A DNA stretch of 64,000 nucleotides from Cellulomonas telluris. Lineage in GTDB: Bacteria > Actinomycetota > Actinomycetes > Actinomycetales > Cellulomonadaceae. The notes beneath the pieces are model-generated. The model did not search any database and had not been told where the DNA came from. It saw only the letters and a program-made list of their open reading frames with translations. The DNA lies in the NCBI RefSeq assembly GCF_004886325.1, contig NZ_QXFN01000004.1, positions 372,001 to 436,000 on the forward strand. The letters are read 5' to 3'. Shown in pieces: positions 53,228 through 62,029 of this stretch; positions within the stretch are counted from its first letter, which is position 1, and every line of letters starts with the position of its first letter. Both the position numbers and the translations under genes were made by a program.

Positions 53228-56005
53228 TCAGCCGGTGGTGCAGGGGGAGCCGTTCACCGTGACGCCGGTGGGCGCGGTGACGGTCCCGGTGTGCGAGCCG
53301 TTGAAGCCGAGGTCCACCGACGCGCCCGGCGCGAGCGTGCCGTTCCAGGCGGCGTTCGTGGCCGTCAGCGTCTGGCCGGACTGGGTCCACTGCGCGCTCC
53401 AGCCCTGCTGCAGCGCCTGACCCGCGCCCAGGGTGAGGCGCAGGGTCCAGCCGGACAGCGCCGTGGTGCCGGTGTTCGTCAGCCGGACCGACGCGGTGTA
53501 GCCGCTGTTCCAGCTGTTCGCCGTCCAGCGCACCGCGCACGCCGACCGCCCGCTCGTCGCCGTGGGCGTCGGGGTGGGCGTCGCGGTCGGGGTCCCGGTC
53601 GGCGTCGGCGTCACGGTCGGCGTGGCGGTGGGCGTCACGGTCGGCGTCGGTGTCACGGTCGGCGAGGCGGTCGGCGTCGGCGTCGCCGTGGGGACCGTCC
53701 CGTCCGACTCGCCCACCACGACGCCACGTCCGTTGGTGCCGACGTAGACCCGGCCGAAGACGTCGGGGTCGCCCGTGATGACGGACCCGGTCCAGGCGTA
53801 CCGGTGCTCGTCGTCGTTGATGCGGACCCACGTGGCCCCCGCGTCGGTGGAGCGGAAGAACCCGCGCACGCCCTGGTACTTCGACGTCGTGTAGATCGCC
53901 GGGTAGGAGGCGCCCGGCGCGGCCTTGCCGAAGCCCACGGCGCCGCCGTCCTCGAAGCCGGGCAGCTTCGTGAACGTCGCGCCCGCGTCCGTCGAGCGCC
54001 ACAGGCCCGTCTCGGCCGCGAGCCAGACGTGCCCGCGCTGCCCCGGCACGGCCCCGAAGCGCACGTTGCCGGTGGTCGGGAAGTCCGTCGCGGGGGAGGG
54101 CGCGAAGGTCGCGCCGCCGTCACGGGAGACGAGGAAGCGGCCGTCGGCGAAGGCGTAGAAGGTCTGCGGGTCGACGCGGTCGGACTCGACGCGCGCGCCC
54201 GCCGGGACGCCCTGCGACGGCGTCCAGGACGACCCGAGCGTGGTGGAGCGGTGCACGCCCGCGCCCGCCGGGCTCCAGACGATGGTCGCGCCGTCGGCCG
54301 ACATCGCGACGGTCCCGCCGCCCGTCACGCCGGCGGGCTGCTGCCCGGCCCACCACGAGGACCCCGACGACGTCGAGACGCCGATGTGCGACTCGACCGT
54401 GCCGTCGACCGCCTGCCCGACCCGCACCATCGTCGCCGGCTTCGCCTCGGCGAAGTCCACGCCGGTGGTCGAGCCGAAGTACGGCGAGGTGTACATCTGC
54501 CCCGGCACGCGCCGGATGTCGGTGTGCACGAACCCGCCGATGTCGCCGAGCCCGGACAGCAGCTCGACCGGTCCCGGGGGAGCGGCGAGGTCGAGCACCG
54601 CGGTCTCCTCGATGCCCTGGGCCCGCACCTCGATGTCGACCTTCCCGCCGGTGTCCCAGTCGGTCAGGTTGTCCGTGCCGTACACGGTGGCGCCCGTGCC
54701 GTAGAGCGCGTGGTCGGAGTCGAACGGGTCGATCTCGAACGACTCCGTCATCCAGCCGAGCTTGACGAGCGGCTCGCCGACGGGTGCGGAGGTCTTGCCG
54801 AACGTGAGCCACGGCGCCCCCGAGATGTCGAGCGTGTAGCGCTCCGTCTTGCCGGGGTACCCGTCCCAGTCCCAGATCCGCGACCACGTCGCGCCGCGGT
54901 CGGTGCTGCGGAAGACGACGATGTCGGGCCACCACGACATCTGGGTCGTCACCATGATCGTGTCCGGGTCCTGCCGGTCGATCGTGAGACCGGAGTAGCC
55001 GAAGTGGTTGTCCGTCGACGACGACGGGACCGGCGAGACGTTCGTCCACGTGCCCGTGGCGGTGTCGAGGCGCCAGACGTCGCCGTGGCCGCCGTCGTAG
55101 GGACCGCCGGTGTCGCTCGTCGCGATGTACAGCTGCTTGCCGACGTGGTCGTAGACGCCCTTGTGCGGCAGGAACCCGGTGGGCTGACCGGGCACGCGCT
55201 GCCACGTGGCGCCGGCGTCGGTCGACCGGTAGACGTTGTTCTCCTTGTCCGCCACGCCCACGTAGATCGTGCGGGTGGCGGAGCCCCGGGTGCCGCTCGC
55301 GGGGTCGAACGTGACCCACACGACCCCCTGGTTGCTCGTCAGGTAGTCGTTGTCGGACGTCGGGTCCTGCACGTAGTTCCCCGGGTTCGGGAACGAGGCG
55401 ACCTTGCCCCAGGTCACGCCGCTGTCCGTGGAGCGCCACAGGCCGTTGCCGCTCTCGGTGCCGAGGTAGAGGACGCGGTTGTCGTTGGGGTCCACCTGGA
55501 GGCGCTCGCCCATGCCGCGGCCGGGCATGTTGCCGCCGACCTTGAACGGCAGCATGGTGCGCTGCCACGTCTCGCCACGGTCCGAGGAGCGCAGGATCGC
55601 GCCGTTCTGCGGGTCCCAGGAGTTCGTGTAGGTGCCGACGGCCGCGTACACGTTGTCGGGGTCGACGGGGTCCGTGGCGATCGACAGGACGCCGGAGTGG
55701 CTCCAGTCGTCCCACCCGACGTGGTCGAGCAGGGGCACCCACCGACGCGTCGCCGGGTCGAGCCGGTAGGCGCCGCCGATGTCGGTGCGCGCGTAGACGA
55801 CGTCGCGGTGCCGCTGGTTGAACACGATGCCGGGGACGAACCCGCCGCCGACGATCTCGACGTTGCCCCAGCTGTAGCCGGTGCCGCCGGGTGCGACGGC
55901 GGCGGGCGCGGGGGACGCGGCCGCTGCGGTCGTGACGACGCCGGCGGCGAGCGCGGCGGCCGCTCCCGCCGCCAGCAGGGGGACGAACAGGGGTGGGACG
56001 CGCAT
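53228..56005 (-). CDS. Secreted GH74 xyloglucanase with PT linker and C-terminal CBM2
   Basis: 925 aa. Signal peptide about 1-34. Two seven-bladed propellers form the GH74 body (40-760), with many BNR-like repeats (RSTDSGVTW, RSTDAGATW, VSRDGGATF). Likely catalytic Asps are D75 (YARTDIGGAYRLD) and one in IDPFDSDHALYGTG (about 425-438). A linker of Pro-Thr repeats at about 767-815 joins a CBM2 cellulose-binding domain (about 820-925) with a Cys near each end and the surface Trp in WTANSWNSGY and LSGWTL. The enzyme cuts xyloglucan while held on cellulose. ATG at 56005 is chosen, since AAGGAG lies 8 nt upstream; the GTG at 56014 overlaps that site. Confidence 0.95.
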   Translation of the reverse strand: MRVPPLFVPLLAAGAAAALAAGVVTTAAAASPAPAAVAPGGTGYSWGNVEIVGGGFVPGIVFNQRHRDVVYARTDIGGAYRLDPATRRWVPLLDHVGWDDWSHSGVLSIATDPVDPDNVYAAVGTYTNSWDPQNGAILRSSDRGETWQRTMLPFKVGGNMPGRGMGERLQVDPNDNRVLYLGTESGNGLWRSTDSGVTWGKVASFPNPGNYVQDPTSDNDYLTSNQGVVWVTFDPASGTRGSATRTIYVGVADKENNVYRSTDAGATWQRVPGQPTGFLPHKGVYDHVGKQLYIATSDTGGPYDGGHGDVWRLDTATGTWTNVSPVPSSSTDNHFGYSGLTIDRQDPDTIMVTTQMSWWPDIVVFRSTDRGATWSRIWDWDGYPGKTERYTLDISGAPWLTFGKTSAPVGEPLVKLGWMTESFEIDPFDSDHALYGTGATVYGTDNLTDWDTGGKVDIEVRAQGIEETAVLDLAAPPGPVELLSGLGDIGGFVHTDIRRVPGQMYTSPYFGSTTGVDFAEAKPATMVRVGQAVDGTVESHIGVSTSSGSSWWAGQQPAGVTGGGTVAMSADGATIVWSPAGAGVHRSTTLGSSWTPSQGVPAGARVESDRVDPQTFYAFADGRFLVSRDGGATFAPSPATDFPTTGNVRFGAVPGQRGHVWLAAETGLWRSTDAGATFTKLPGFEDGGAVGFGKAAPGASYPAIYTTSKYQGVRGFFRSTDAGATWVRINDDEHRYAWTGSVITGDPDVFGRVYVGTNGRGVVVGESDGTVPTATPTPTASPTVTPTPTVTPTATPTVTPTPTGTPTATPTPTPTATSGRSACAVRWTANSWNSGYTASVRLTNTGTTALSGWTLRLTLGAGQALQQGWSAQWTQSGQTLTATNAAWNGTLAPGASVDLGFNGSHTGTVTAPTGVTVNGSPCTTG

Positions 56006-56113
56006 CCGCTGCACTCCTTCGTGGCGAGGCGTGGGCCCGGCCGACGCGGCCAGGTGGCGCCGTACGCCGCGTCGTGCCGTGCGGCGGGCTCCGGCGGCGC
56101 GACGCTATCGATG

Positions 56114-56142
56114 CGCTTCGACGAGCGGCAGCGGCCGAAGCG
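56114..56142. promoter_or_regulatory. Possible operator upstream of GH74
   Basis: A 7-bp inverted repeat, CGCTTCG (56114-56120) and CGAAGCG (56136-56142), with a 15-bp spacer in the 261-bp GH74 upstream region, next to a -10-like TAGCGT on the minus strand (56107-56102). No other strong signal was seen in this gap. Confidence 0.3.
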
Positions 56143-56266
56143 TTTAGCCTCCCCGGGTCGGCGGTCCGCGGGCCCGTGCGCCCGGCTCACCGGAGCCTCG
56201 TGCACCCGGTTCCGACGCGCCCGTCCAGCGGGTGCGGCGCACCCCCGCGAAGCGGTACAAACGAGC

Positions 56267-56479
56267 ATGGCCCACAACCGCACGCGCGACCTCGCCTCCG
56301 ACCCCGCCGCCCAGCGTCTGGCGGACCGCCAGCCCTCGGAGGCGGACCTCGACGGCACCGACACCCGTTCCGGCGGCGACCCGAGCCGCGGACCGCGCTC
56401 GCTCCAGGCGTCGGAGCGCGAGGGCGGTGACGAGGCGATCAGCAGCAGCGAGGACTGGGACGACCCGCAGCGCCTCTGA
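56267..56479 (+). CDS. Small hydrophilic hypothetical protein
   Basis: 70 aa, rich in Asp, Glu, Arg and Ser, probably disordered, starting MAHNRTRDLASDPAAQRLAD and ending SSSEDWDDPQRL. A -10-like TACAAA lies just before the ATG and a strong terminator follows, so it is its own transcription unit. No family recognised. Confidence 0.6.
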   Translation: MAHNRTRDLASDPAAQRLADRQPSEADLDGTDTRSGGDPSRGPRSLQASEREGGDEAISSSEDWDDPQRL

Positions 56480-56519
56480 CCCGGCGACGGGACGAGCGGT
56501 CGCGGCGTCCCCGCACGGC

Positions 56520-56553
56520 ACGGCCCCGGCGACCGCGTGGTCGCCGGGGCCGT
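56520..56553. terminator. Bidirectional terminator hairpin
   Basis: ACGGCCCCGGCGACC (56520-56534) pairs perfectly with its complement at 56539-56553 around GCGT, between two convergent genes. Confidence 0.85.
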
Positions 56554-56570
56554 CGTGCGTCCGGTCCCGT

Positions 56571-57752
56571 TCAGGCGCCGGGCACGAGTCCCTGCTCGCG
56601 TGCCCGCACCAGGAGCTCCTCGCCGTCGGCGCCCTGCAGCACCACCACGCCGGGGCGGTCGGCCTCGGCCTCGGCCTCCTCGTTCTGCACGGTCGCGGTG
56701 GGCAGACCGTGCGAGAGCACGTGCTCGGCCGCGGTGAGCTGGCGGATCAGCACGGCCTCGACCCAGTCGGCGTGGCGGGCCACGGCTCCCGCGTAGATCT
56801 CGGGGTCGTGCTGACCGTCGTCGCCCACGAGCAGCCAGCGCACCTGCGGCAGCTCGTGGAACAGCCGCCGCAGCTGGCTCACCTTGTGCTGCTGACCGCT
56901 GCGGAACAGGCCCGTGTTGGTCGGGCCCCAGTCGGTGAGCAGGAGCGGGCCCGCGGGGTAGTCGTGCCGGCGCAGGAAGCGCCCGATCGCCGGTGCCGCG
57001 TTCCACGCGCCGGTCGACAGGTAGACGACCGGCCGCTCGTCGTGACCGCGGCGCAGCTCGCGGTACAGCCGCGACATGCCCGGCACCGCCTCCCGCGCGT
57101 TCTCGTGCCGCACGAGGGTGTTCCAGGCGGCGACCAGCGGACGCGGGAGGCGCGTGACCATCACCGTGTCGTCGATGTCGCTGACGATCCCGACGGTCGG
57201 CTCGGGGCCGACGACGAGCACCGGTGCGACCGCCGTCGCCCCGTCCGCCGACGTGAGCGTCACCTCGTGCCACCCGGGCGGCAGGTCGGACGGCACGACC
57301 GTGTCGACGTACCCGCCCCGGTCCGTCTCGATCAGGTGCGTGGCCGAGCCGACCCGGACCTCGAGCCGGGCGCCGGTGACGGGCGACGTGAGGAAGGAGC
57401 GCCAGCCGCGCATGGGCGGCGCGGGCGGCTCGTCGCCGGTCTGGGCGCTGCCGCCGGCACCGGGCAGGTCCTCGCCGCCGACGGTCGGCGCGGCCAGCAG
57501 GGTCCGCGCCAGCACGCGCACCCAGCCCTGCGAGCCGTAGCCGGCGTAGGCGACGATCCGGACGGTCCAGCCGCGCCGCCGCAGCAGGCGCGCGACCCCG
57601 GCATCGACCCTGTCCTCGAGCCGGGCCGCGAGGTGCGGGCGCGGACGGGGTGCGCCGTCGAGGTCGCGGGCGGCGCCACGGCCCGTGCGCAGCCCGTCCC
57701 CGTCGGCGGTGCCGGCGGGGACGGGTGTGGTGGGGGCGGAGGAGGTCGTCAC
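56571..57752 (-). CDS. App1-type phosphatase domain protein (DUF2183)
   Basis: 393 aa. The N-terminal beta-rich region (about 60-190) contains RIVAYAGYGSQGWVRVLART and GYVDTVVPSDLPPGWHEVTL. The HAD-like App1 domain starts at about 195 with VGIVSDIDDTVMVTRLPRP (the D-x-D-x-T motif) and continues PVVYLSTGAWNAAPAIGRFL, LLTDWGPTNTGLFRSG and WLLVGDDGQHDPEIY. Fungal App1 dephosphorylates phosphatidate; bacterial substrates are unknown. GTG at 57752 overlaps the dps stop (GTGA), an unexpected but clear coupling to a DNA-protection protein. Confidence 0.88.
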   Translation of the reverse strand: MTTSSAPTTPVPAGTADGDGLRTGRGAARDLDGAPRPRPHLAARLEDRVDAGVARLLRRRGWTVRIVAYAGYGSQGWVRVLARTLLAAPTVGGEDLPGAGGSAQTGDEPPAPPMRGWRSFLTSPVTGARLEVRVGSATHLIETDRGGYVDTVVPSDLPPGWHEVTLTSADGATAVAPVLVVGPEPTVGIVSDIDDTVMVTRLPRPLVAAWNTLVRHENAREAVPGMSRLYRELRRGHDERPVVYLSTGAWNAAPAIGRFLRRHDYPAGPLLLTDWGPTNTGLFRSGQQHKVSQLRRLFHELPQVRWLLVGDDGQHDPEIYAGAVARHADWVEAVLIRQLTAAEHVLSHGLPTATVQNEEAEAEADRPGVVVLQGADGEELLVRAREQGLVPGA

Positions 57753-58333
57753 CGGTGCGCGTCGTCCGCCGGGTTGCCCGCCTCGGCCAGCGCCGCGGCG
57801 TCCCGCTCCGTCTCCGCGCCCGCGTTGCTGAGGTCGCCCCCGGCGTTCTCCAGGTGCGCGCGCACGAACCAGTGGAAGAGCTCCAGCTCGTGCAGGTGCC
57901 CGACCAGCAGGTCGTTGGTGACCGTGTCGAGCTCCTCCGTCGCCTCGGCGGCCGCCCGGTGGTCGGTGATGACGCCGACGTACACCTCGTCGAGCGCACC
58001 GAGGTGCGCCGTGGTCGTGGCGCGCCCGATGCTGTAGTCGTCCCAGGTGCGCGCCGCGACGATCGCGCCCGGCGTGCCCTGCGGCGAGACGCCGAGGGTG
58101 GCGATGCGCTCCGCCGTCGCGTCCACCATCGCGCGCACGGCGTCGACCTGCGGGTCGAGCATCTCGTGCACGGCGATGAAGTGCGGGCCGACCACGTTCC
58201 AGTGGATGTGCTTGAGCGTGAGCTGCAGGTCGTTCAGCGCGTGCAGGCGCCCCTGGAGGATCTCCGCCACCCGGGCGCCGTCCTCGGGGGTGAGGGACGG
58301 GACGGTGTACTTGGGCAGTTCGGCAGCAGCCAT
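57749..58333 (-). CDS. dps: Dps-family DNA-protecting ferritin
   Basis: 194 aa. Four-helix ferritin-like fold; the intersubunit ferroxidase residues are visible in LTLKHIHWNVVGPHFIAVHE and DPQVDAVRAMVDATAERIAT. Dps dodecamers store iron using H2O2 and shield DNA in starvation. An extra acidic Ala/Glu-rich tail (about 165-194) follows the core. ATG at 58333 is chosen because AAGGAG lies 5 nt upstream; an upstream ATG at 58426 has no such site. First gene of a two-gene operon with the App1-type phosphatase. Confidence 0.92.
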   Translation of the reverse strand: MAAAELPKYTVPSLTPEDGARVAEILQGRLHALNDLQLTLKHIHWNVVGPHFIAVHEMLDPQVDAVRAMVDATAERIATLGVSPQGTPGAIVAARTWDDYSIGRATTTAHLGALDEVYVGVITDHRAAAEATEELDTVTNDLLVGHLHELELFHWFVRAHLENAGGDLSNAGAETERDAAALAEAGNPADDAHR

Positions 58334-58457
58334 GACCACTCCTTCGATGTCGCCTCCCGGACCGAGGCGGTCCGGCGCTGCGTCCACGCTGCCAGCCCCG
58401 GTGGACGTCCGCCACAGGAGCGCCACGGCGCCCCCGACCCGGGCGCGACCTGCGGCG

Positions 58458-59339
58458 TCAGTCCTCGAAGGGGTCCCCGTCGCGGGCCAGCCGCTCGGCG
58501 GCCTCGGCGGCCGTGAGCTGCGTCAACCCCGGCTCCAGCTCCTCCCACCGGCGGGGCGTGGCGGCGGTCGGGCGTTCCCTGCCGCGCAGGGACCAGGGCG
58601 TGATCGTCGTCTTCGCGGGGTGGTTCTGCGACCAGTCGATCAGGACGCGGCCGGGCCGGACGTCCTTGCGCATCACGGACACGACGAGACCGGGCTCGTC
58701 ACGGGCGACCGCCTGGGCGAGGGTGCGGGCGTACTCCCGCACGTCGTGCGGCGGACGCGGCCGGGGGAGCGGCGCGTACAGCTGGAGCCCCTTGCTCCCC
58801 GACGTCACGGGCACGGTCCGCGTCAGGCCGTCGGCCGCCAGCCGGTCGGCCACGAGGTGCGCCACGCGCACGCACTCGTCGAGGCCCGTGCCCGGTCCGG
58901 GGTCGAGGTCGACGACGAGGCGGTCCGCGTCGCGCACGCCGCCGCGCGGGCCCACCGTCCACTGCGGCGTGTGCAGCTCGAGCGCGCCCTGGTTCGCCGC
59001 CCAGACGAGTCCCGCGAGGTCGCCGACGACGGGCAGGTCGAGCACGGTCCCGTCCTCGTCACCGCCGGGGGAGGCGGGCACGCGGTGGTGCCGCAGCCAC
59101 GCCGGCGCCCCGCGCGGCACGTTCTTCTCGAAGAACCGCTCGCCGGCGGTGCCCTCGGGCCAGCGGATGCGGGTGACCGGCCGGTCGGCGAGCTGGCGCA
59201 GGAGGGCCGGCGCGACGCGGACGTAGTAGTCGATCACCTCCGCCTTGGTCGTGCCGGTGGCCGGGTACATGACCTTCTCGAGGTGCGTCAGCCGGACGGG
59301 ACGGCCCCCGACGTCGACGGTCTGCCGGTCGGCGCTCAC
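58458..59339 (-). CDS. ligD: LigD-type polymerase/primase domain protein (NHEJ)
   Basis: 293 aa, only the polymerase (AEP/PrimPol) module of LigD, without ligase or phosphoesterase domains. Metal-binding D144 and D146 (VVDLDPGPG) and D235 (RVLIDWSQN), the SGSKGLQLY phosphate-binding segment and the N-terminal LTHLEKVMYPATGTTKAEVI are intact. It fills gaps at broken ends and usually prefers ribonucleotides. It is divergent from ku across 144 bp, so both may be switched together. A ligase must be encoded elsewhere. Confidence 0.92.
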   Translation of the reverse strand: MSADRQTVDVGGRPVRLTHLEKVMYPATGTTKAEVIDYYVRVAPALLRQLADRPVTRIRWPEGTAGERFFEKNVPRGAPAWLRHHRVPASPGGDEDGTVLDLPVVGDLAGLVWAANQGALELHTPQWTVGPRGGVRDADRLVVDLDPGPGTGLDECVRVAHLVADRLAADGLTRTVPVTSGSKGLQLYAPLPRPRPPHDVREYARTLAQAVARDEPGLVVSVMRKDVRPGRVLIDWSQNHPAKTTITPWSLRGRERPTAATPRRWEELEPGLTQLTAAEAAERLARDGDPFED

Positions 59340-59483
59340 GGCGCTGACCTGCGCTCAGGGGTGGCGGCCACGGGGTGCACGGGTCCATCCTGCCCGTGGA
59401 CGGTGCGGCGGGCCGGGTGACGGCGCGCCGCCCGGCGCCGCGGCCGCTGCCCGGCGCCGCGGCGAGGACGACGGGAGGCGGAC

Positions 59484-60455
59484 GTGCGCGCGATCTGGAA
59501 GGGTGCGGTGGCGTTCGGCCTGGTCAACGTCCCCGTGAAGCTGTACGCGGCCACGGGGGAGCACGAGGTCCGGCTGCACCAGGTGCACCGCGAGGACGGC
59601 GGGCGGATCCGCTACAAGAAGGTGTGCAGCATCGACGGCGAGGCCGTCGAGTGGGGCGACATCGCCAAGGGGTACGAGACCGACTCGGGCGAGCTCGTGG
59701 TGCTCACGGACGAGGACTTCGACAACCTGCCGCTGTCCACCGAGCGCGAGATCGAGGTGCTGGAGTTCGTCCCGGCCGAGCAGGTCGACCCGATCCTGCT
59801 GCAGAAGACGTACTACCTCGAGCCCGAGAAGACCGCCGCCAAGCCGTACGCCCTGCTGCGCGGCGCGCTCGAGCAGACCGACCGCATGGCCGTCGTCAAG
59901 GTCGCGCTGCGCCAGCGCGAGACGATGGCCGTGCTGCGTGTGCGGGACAAGGTCATCGTCCTGCAGACGCTGCTCTGGCCCGACGAGGTGCGCCAGGCCG
60001 ACTTCCCGGTCCTCGACACCGAGGTCCAGGTGCGCCCGCAGGAGCTGACGATGGCGAGCTCGCTCGTCGAGTCGCTCGCGGCCGACTTCGACCCCTCGCA
60101 GTACACCGACGCGTACGTGACGGCGCTCGAGGACCTCATCCAGCAGAAGGTCTCCTCCGGCCAGACGCAGGCGCCCGCCGCTTCGGAGGAGGAGCGCGAC
60201 GAGGGTGCGGGTGAGGTCGTCGACCTGCTCGCCGCGCTCCAGCGCAGCGTCGAGAAGGCCCGCAGCGCGCGCGGCGAGGCCGCCGACGACGCACCGGCGG
60301 CGAAGAAGTCCGCGAGCCGCGCGTCGCGCTCGAGCGGGGACGACGACGAGGAGGCGCCCGCCCCGAAGCGCCGCACCCGCGCCAAGGCGGGGGACACCGG
60401 GGGTGACGACGGCGGCAAGGCCCCGGCGAAGCGGACGCGCAAGAAGGCCTCGTGA
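59484..60455 (+). CDS. ku: Ku DNA end-binding protein
   Basis: 323 aa. Bacterial Ku homodimer that encircles DNA ends and recruits LigD. Core features: AIWKGAVAFGLVNVPVKLYA at the start, EIEVLEFVPAEQVDPILLQK, YALLRGALEQTDRMAVVK. After about 255 a basic, disordered C-terminal tail (KRTRAKAGDTGGDDGGKAP and KRTRKKAS at the end) is present, like the Lys-rich tails that aid DNA binding in mycobacterial Ku. GTG at 59484 follows GGGAGG. The stop overlaps the PHP gene (GTGA). Confidence 0.95.
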   Translation: MRAIWKGAVAFGLVNVPVKLYAATGEHEVRLHQVHREDGGRIRYKKVCSIDGEAVEWGDIAKGYETDSGELVVLTDEDFDNLPLSTEREIEVLEFVPAEQVDPILLQKTYYLEPEKTAAKPYALLRGALEQTDRMAVVKVALRQRETMAVLRVRDKVIVLQTLLWPDEVRQADFPVLDTEVQVRPQELTMASSLVESLAADFDPSQYTDAYVTALEDLIQQKVSSGQTQAPAASEEERDEGAGEVVDLLAALQRSVEKARSARGEAADDAPAAKKSASRASRSSGDDDEEAPAPKRRTRAKAGDTGGDDGGKAPAKRTRKKAS

Positions 60456-61507
60456 GCGCAGCGGACGACCGCGACCGCGCCGTCGCGACGCTGCGGCGCA
60501 TCGCGTTCCTCCTCGAACGCGCGCAGGCCAGCAGCTACCGGCCGGCCGCGTACCGCGCCGCCGCCCGCACCGTGGAGCGCCAGGAGCCCGACCGGCTGCA
60601 CGCGCTCGCCGCGGCGGGCGCGCTCACCGACCTGCCGCACGTGGGCGCCCGTACCGCGGGAGTCGTCGCGTCCGCCCTCGCCGGTGAGCCGGTCCCGGTC
60701 CTCGACGACCTCGAGCGCGAGGCCGCCGCCGCCGACGCGGCCGCGCCCGACGACGAGGCGTCCGTCCTGCTGGGCGCGCTGCGGGGCGACATGCACGCCC
60801 ACACCGAGGCGAGCGACGGCGCGACGCCGGTGCAGGAGATGGTGCTGGCCGCCCTCGAGCTCGGGCACGACTGGCTCGCGATCACCGACCACTCGCCCCG
60901 GCTGACGGTCGCCCACGGCCTGTCCGCAGAGCGGCTGCGGGCACAGATGTCCCAGGTCGCCGCCCTGCGGCGGGCGGTCGCCCCGTTCGACGTCCTCACC
61001 GGCATCGAGTGCGACGTGCTCGAGGACGGGTCGCTCGACCAGGACCCCGACCTGCTCGACGAGCTCGACGTGGTGGTCGCCTCCGTGCACTCGAAGCTGC
61101 GCATGGACCGCGCCTCGATGACGCGCCGCATGCTGGCCGCCGTCCGCGACCCCCGCACCGACGTGCTCGGGCACTGCACCGGCCGGCGCCTGACCGGGCG
61201 CGAGCGGCCGCCCAGCGAGTTCGACGCCGAGGCGGTCTTCGCGGCGTGCGCCGAGCACGGGGTCGCCGTCGAGATCAACTCCCGCCCGGACCGGCTCGAC
61301 CCCCCGCACGCGCTGCTCGAGGTCGCGGTCGCGGCGGGGTGCGAGTTCGCGATCGACTCCGACGCGCACGCACCGGGCCAGCTCGCGTGGCTGCGCGCCG
61401 GGTGCGAGCGGGCCGTCGCGCACGGCATCGGCCCCGACAGGGTCGTGACCGCGCGCTCCGCGCAGGAGGTGCGCGCACGCGGACGACGGGCGGCCGTGGG
61501 CCGGTGA
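60452..61507 (+). CDS. PHP-domain phosphoesterase with N-terminal helix-hairpin-helix, PolX-like without polymerase
   Basis: 351 aa. The N-terminal ~90 residues look like the 8-kDa/HhH part of family X polymerases (RIAFLLERAQASSYRPAAYR and LTDLPHVGARTAGVVASAL). A PHP domain (about 110-340) has all metal motifs: GDMHAHTEASDG, AITDHSP, GIECDV, VASVHSK, LGHCTGR, INSRPDR and DSDAHAP. The nucleotidyltransferase palm of PolX is missing. Bacterial PolX PHP domains trim 3' ends, so with GTG overlapping the ku stop a role in end processing during NHEJ is likely. Histidinol-phosphatase-type activity is an alternative. Confidence 0.88.
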   Translation: MSAADDRDRAVATLRRIAFLLERAQASSYRPAAYRAAARTVERQEPDRLHALAAAGALTDLPHVGARTAGVVASALAGEPVPVLDDLEREAAAADAAAPDDEASVLLGALRGDMHAHTEASDGATPVQEMVLAALELGHDWLAITDHSPRLTVAHGLSAERLRAQMSQVAALRRAVAPFDVLTGIECDVLEDGSLDQDPDLLDELDVVVASVHSKLRMDRASMTRRMLAAVRDPRTDVLGHCTGRRLTGRERPPSEFDAEAVFAACAEHGVAVEINSRPDRLDPPHALLEVAVAAGCEFAIDSDAHAPGQLAWLRAGCERAVAHGIGPDRVVTARSAQEVRARGRRAAVGR

Positions 61508-61694
61508 CGAGGTCGTGCGACGGCCGCTCGGGCCCCTCGCGGGCGTGCTGACGACGCGCCGCCCGCGCGCCGCGGTCACGCAGGTGCCCGGCGCGCCGCT
61601 AGTGTCGATGGCCGTGCGCCCGGACGATCCCGTGGCGCACCCCCGGCCCGTCGTCCGGACCGGGCAGCGATCCGACCCCCAAGGAGCACCTGAC

Positions 61695-61976
61695 GTGAGC
61701 GTCAACCGCACCGAGCTCGTCCAGGCCGTCGCCGAGAAGGCGGGCCTGAGCAACGCCGAGGCCGACAAGGCCCTCAAGGCCTTCCAGGAGGTGCTCGTCG
61801 AGAAGCTCGCCGCCGGCGAGGACGTGTCGATCTCCGGCTTCCTCTCGGTCGCGCGTGCCGAGCGTGCCGCGCGCACCGGTGTGAACCCGCAGACGGGCGA
61901 GAAGCTCGAGATCCCCGCCGGTCACCGCGTGAAGCTCACCGCGGGCAGCGCCCTCAAGCGCGCCGTCCAGGGCTGA
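61695..61976 (+). CDS. HU/IHF-family DNA-binding protein
   Basis: 93 aa, normal HU size. NRTELVQAVAEKAGLSNAEA helix pair, SISGFLSVARAERAARTGVN with the beta-arm Pro region (NPQTGEKLEIPAGHRVKLTA) and C-terminal helix. Binds and bends DNA without strong sequence preference. GTG at 61695 follows AAGGAG. The upstream 187 bp hold a -10-like TAGTGT (61599-61604). A strong terminator follows 6 nt after the stop. Confidence 0.93.
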   Translation: MSVNRTELVQAVAEKAGLSNAEADKALKAFQEVLVEKLAAGEDVSISGFLSVARAERAARTGVNPQTGEKLEIPAGHRVKLTAGSALKRAVQG

Positions 61977-61982
61977 GCCACG

Positions 61983-62019
61983 ACGAGGGCCCCCGACCGT
62001 CACGGTCGGGGGCCCTCGT
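61983..62019. terminator. Strong terminator after HU-like gene
   Basis: ACGAGGGCCCCCGACC (61983-61998) pairs perfectly with its complement at 62004-62019 around a 5-nt loop, between convergent genes. Confidence 0.9.
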
Positions 62020-62029
62020 GCGTCCGGCG

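Noticed and set aside
53580..53700. Short direct repeats suggesting a CRISPR array or satellite
   Set aside because: They encode the Pro-Thr linker of the GH74 protein (GTCACGGTCGGCGT-like codon repeats), with no regular spacers.
53123..56479. Very long open frame (over 1,100 codons) on the plus strand across the GH74 gene
   Set aside because: It is an antisense shadow of high-GC coding sequence: Arg/Val/Gly/His-rich with no motif, while the minus strand encodes a clear GH74-CBM2 enzyme.
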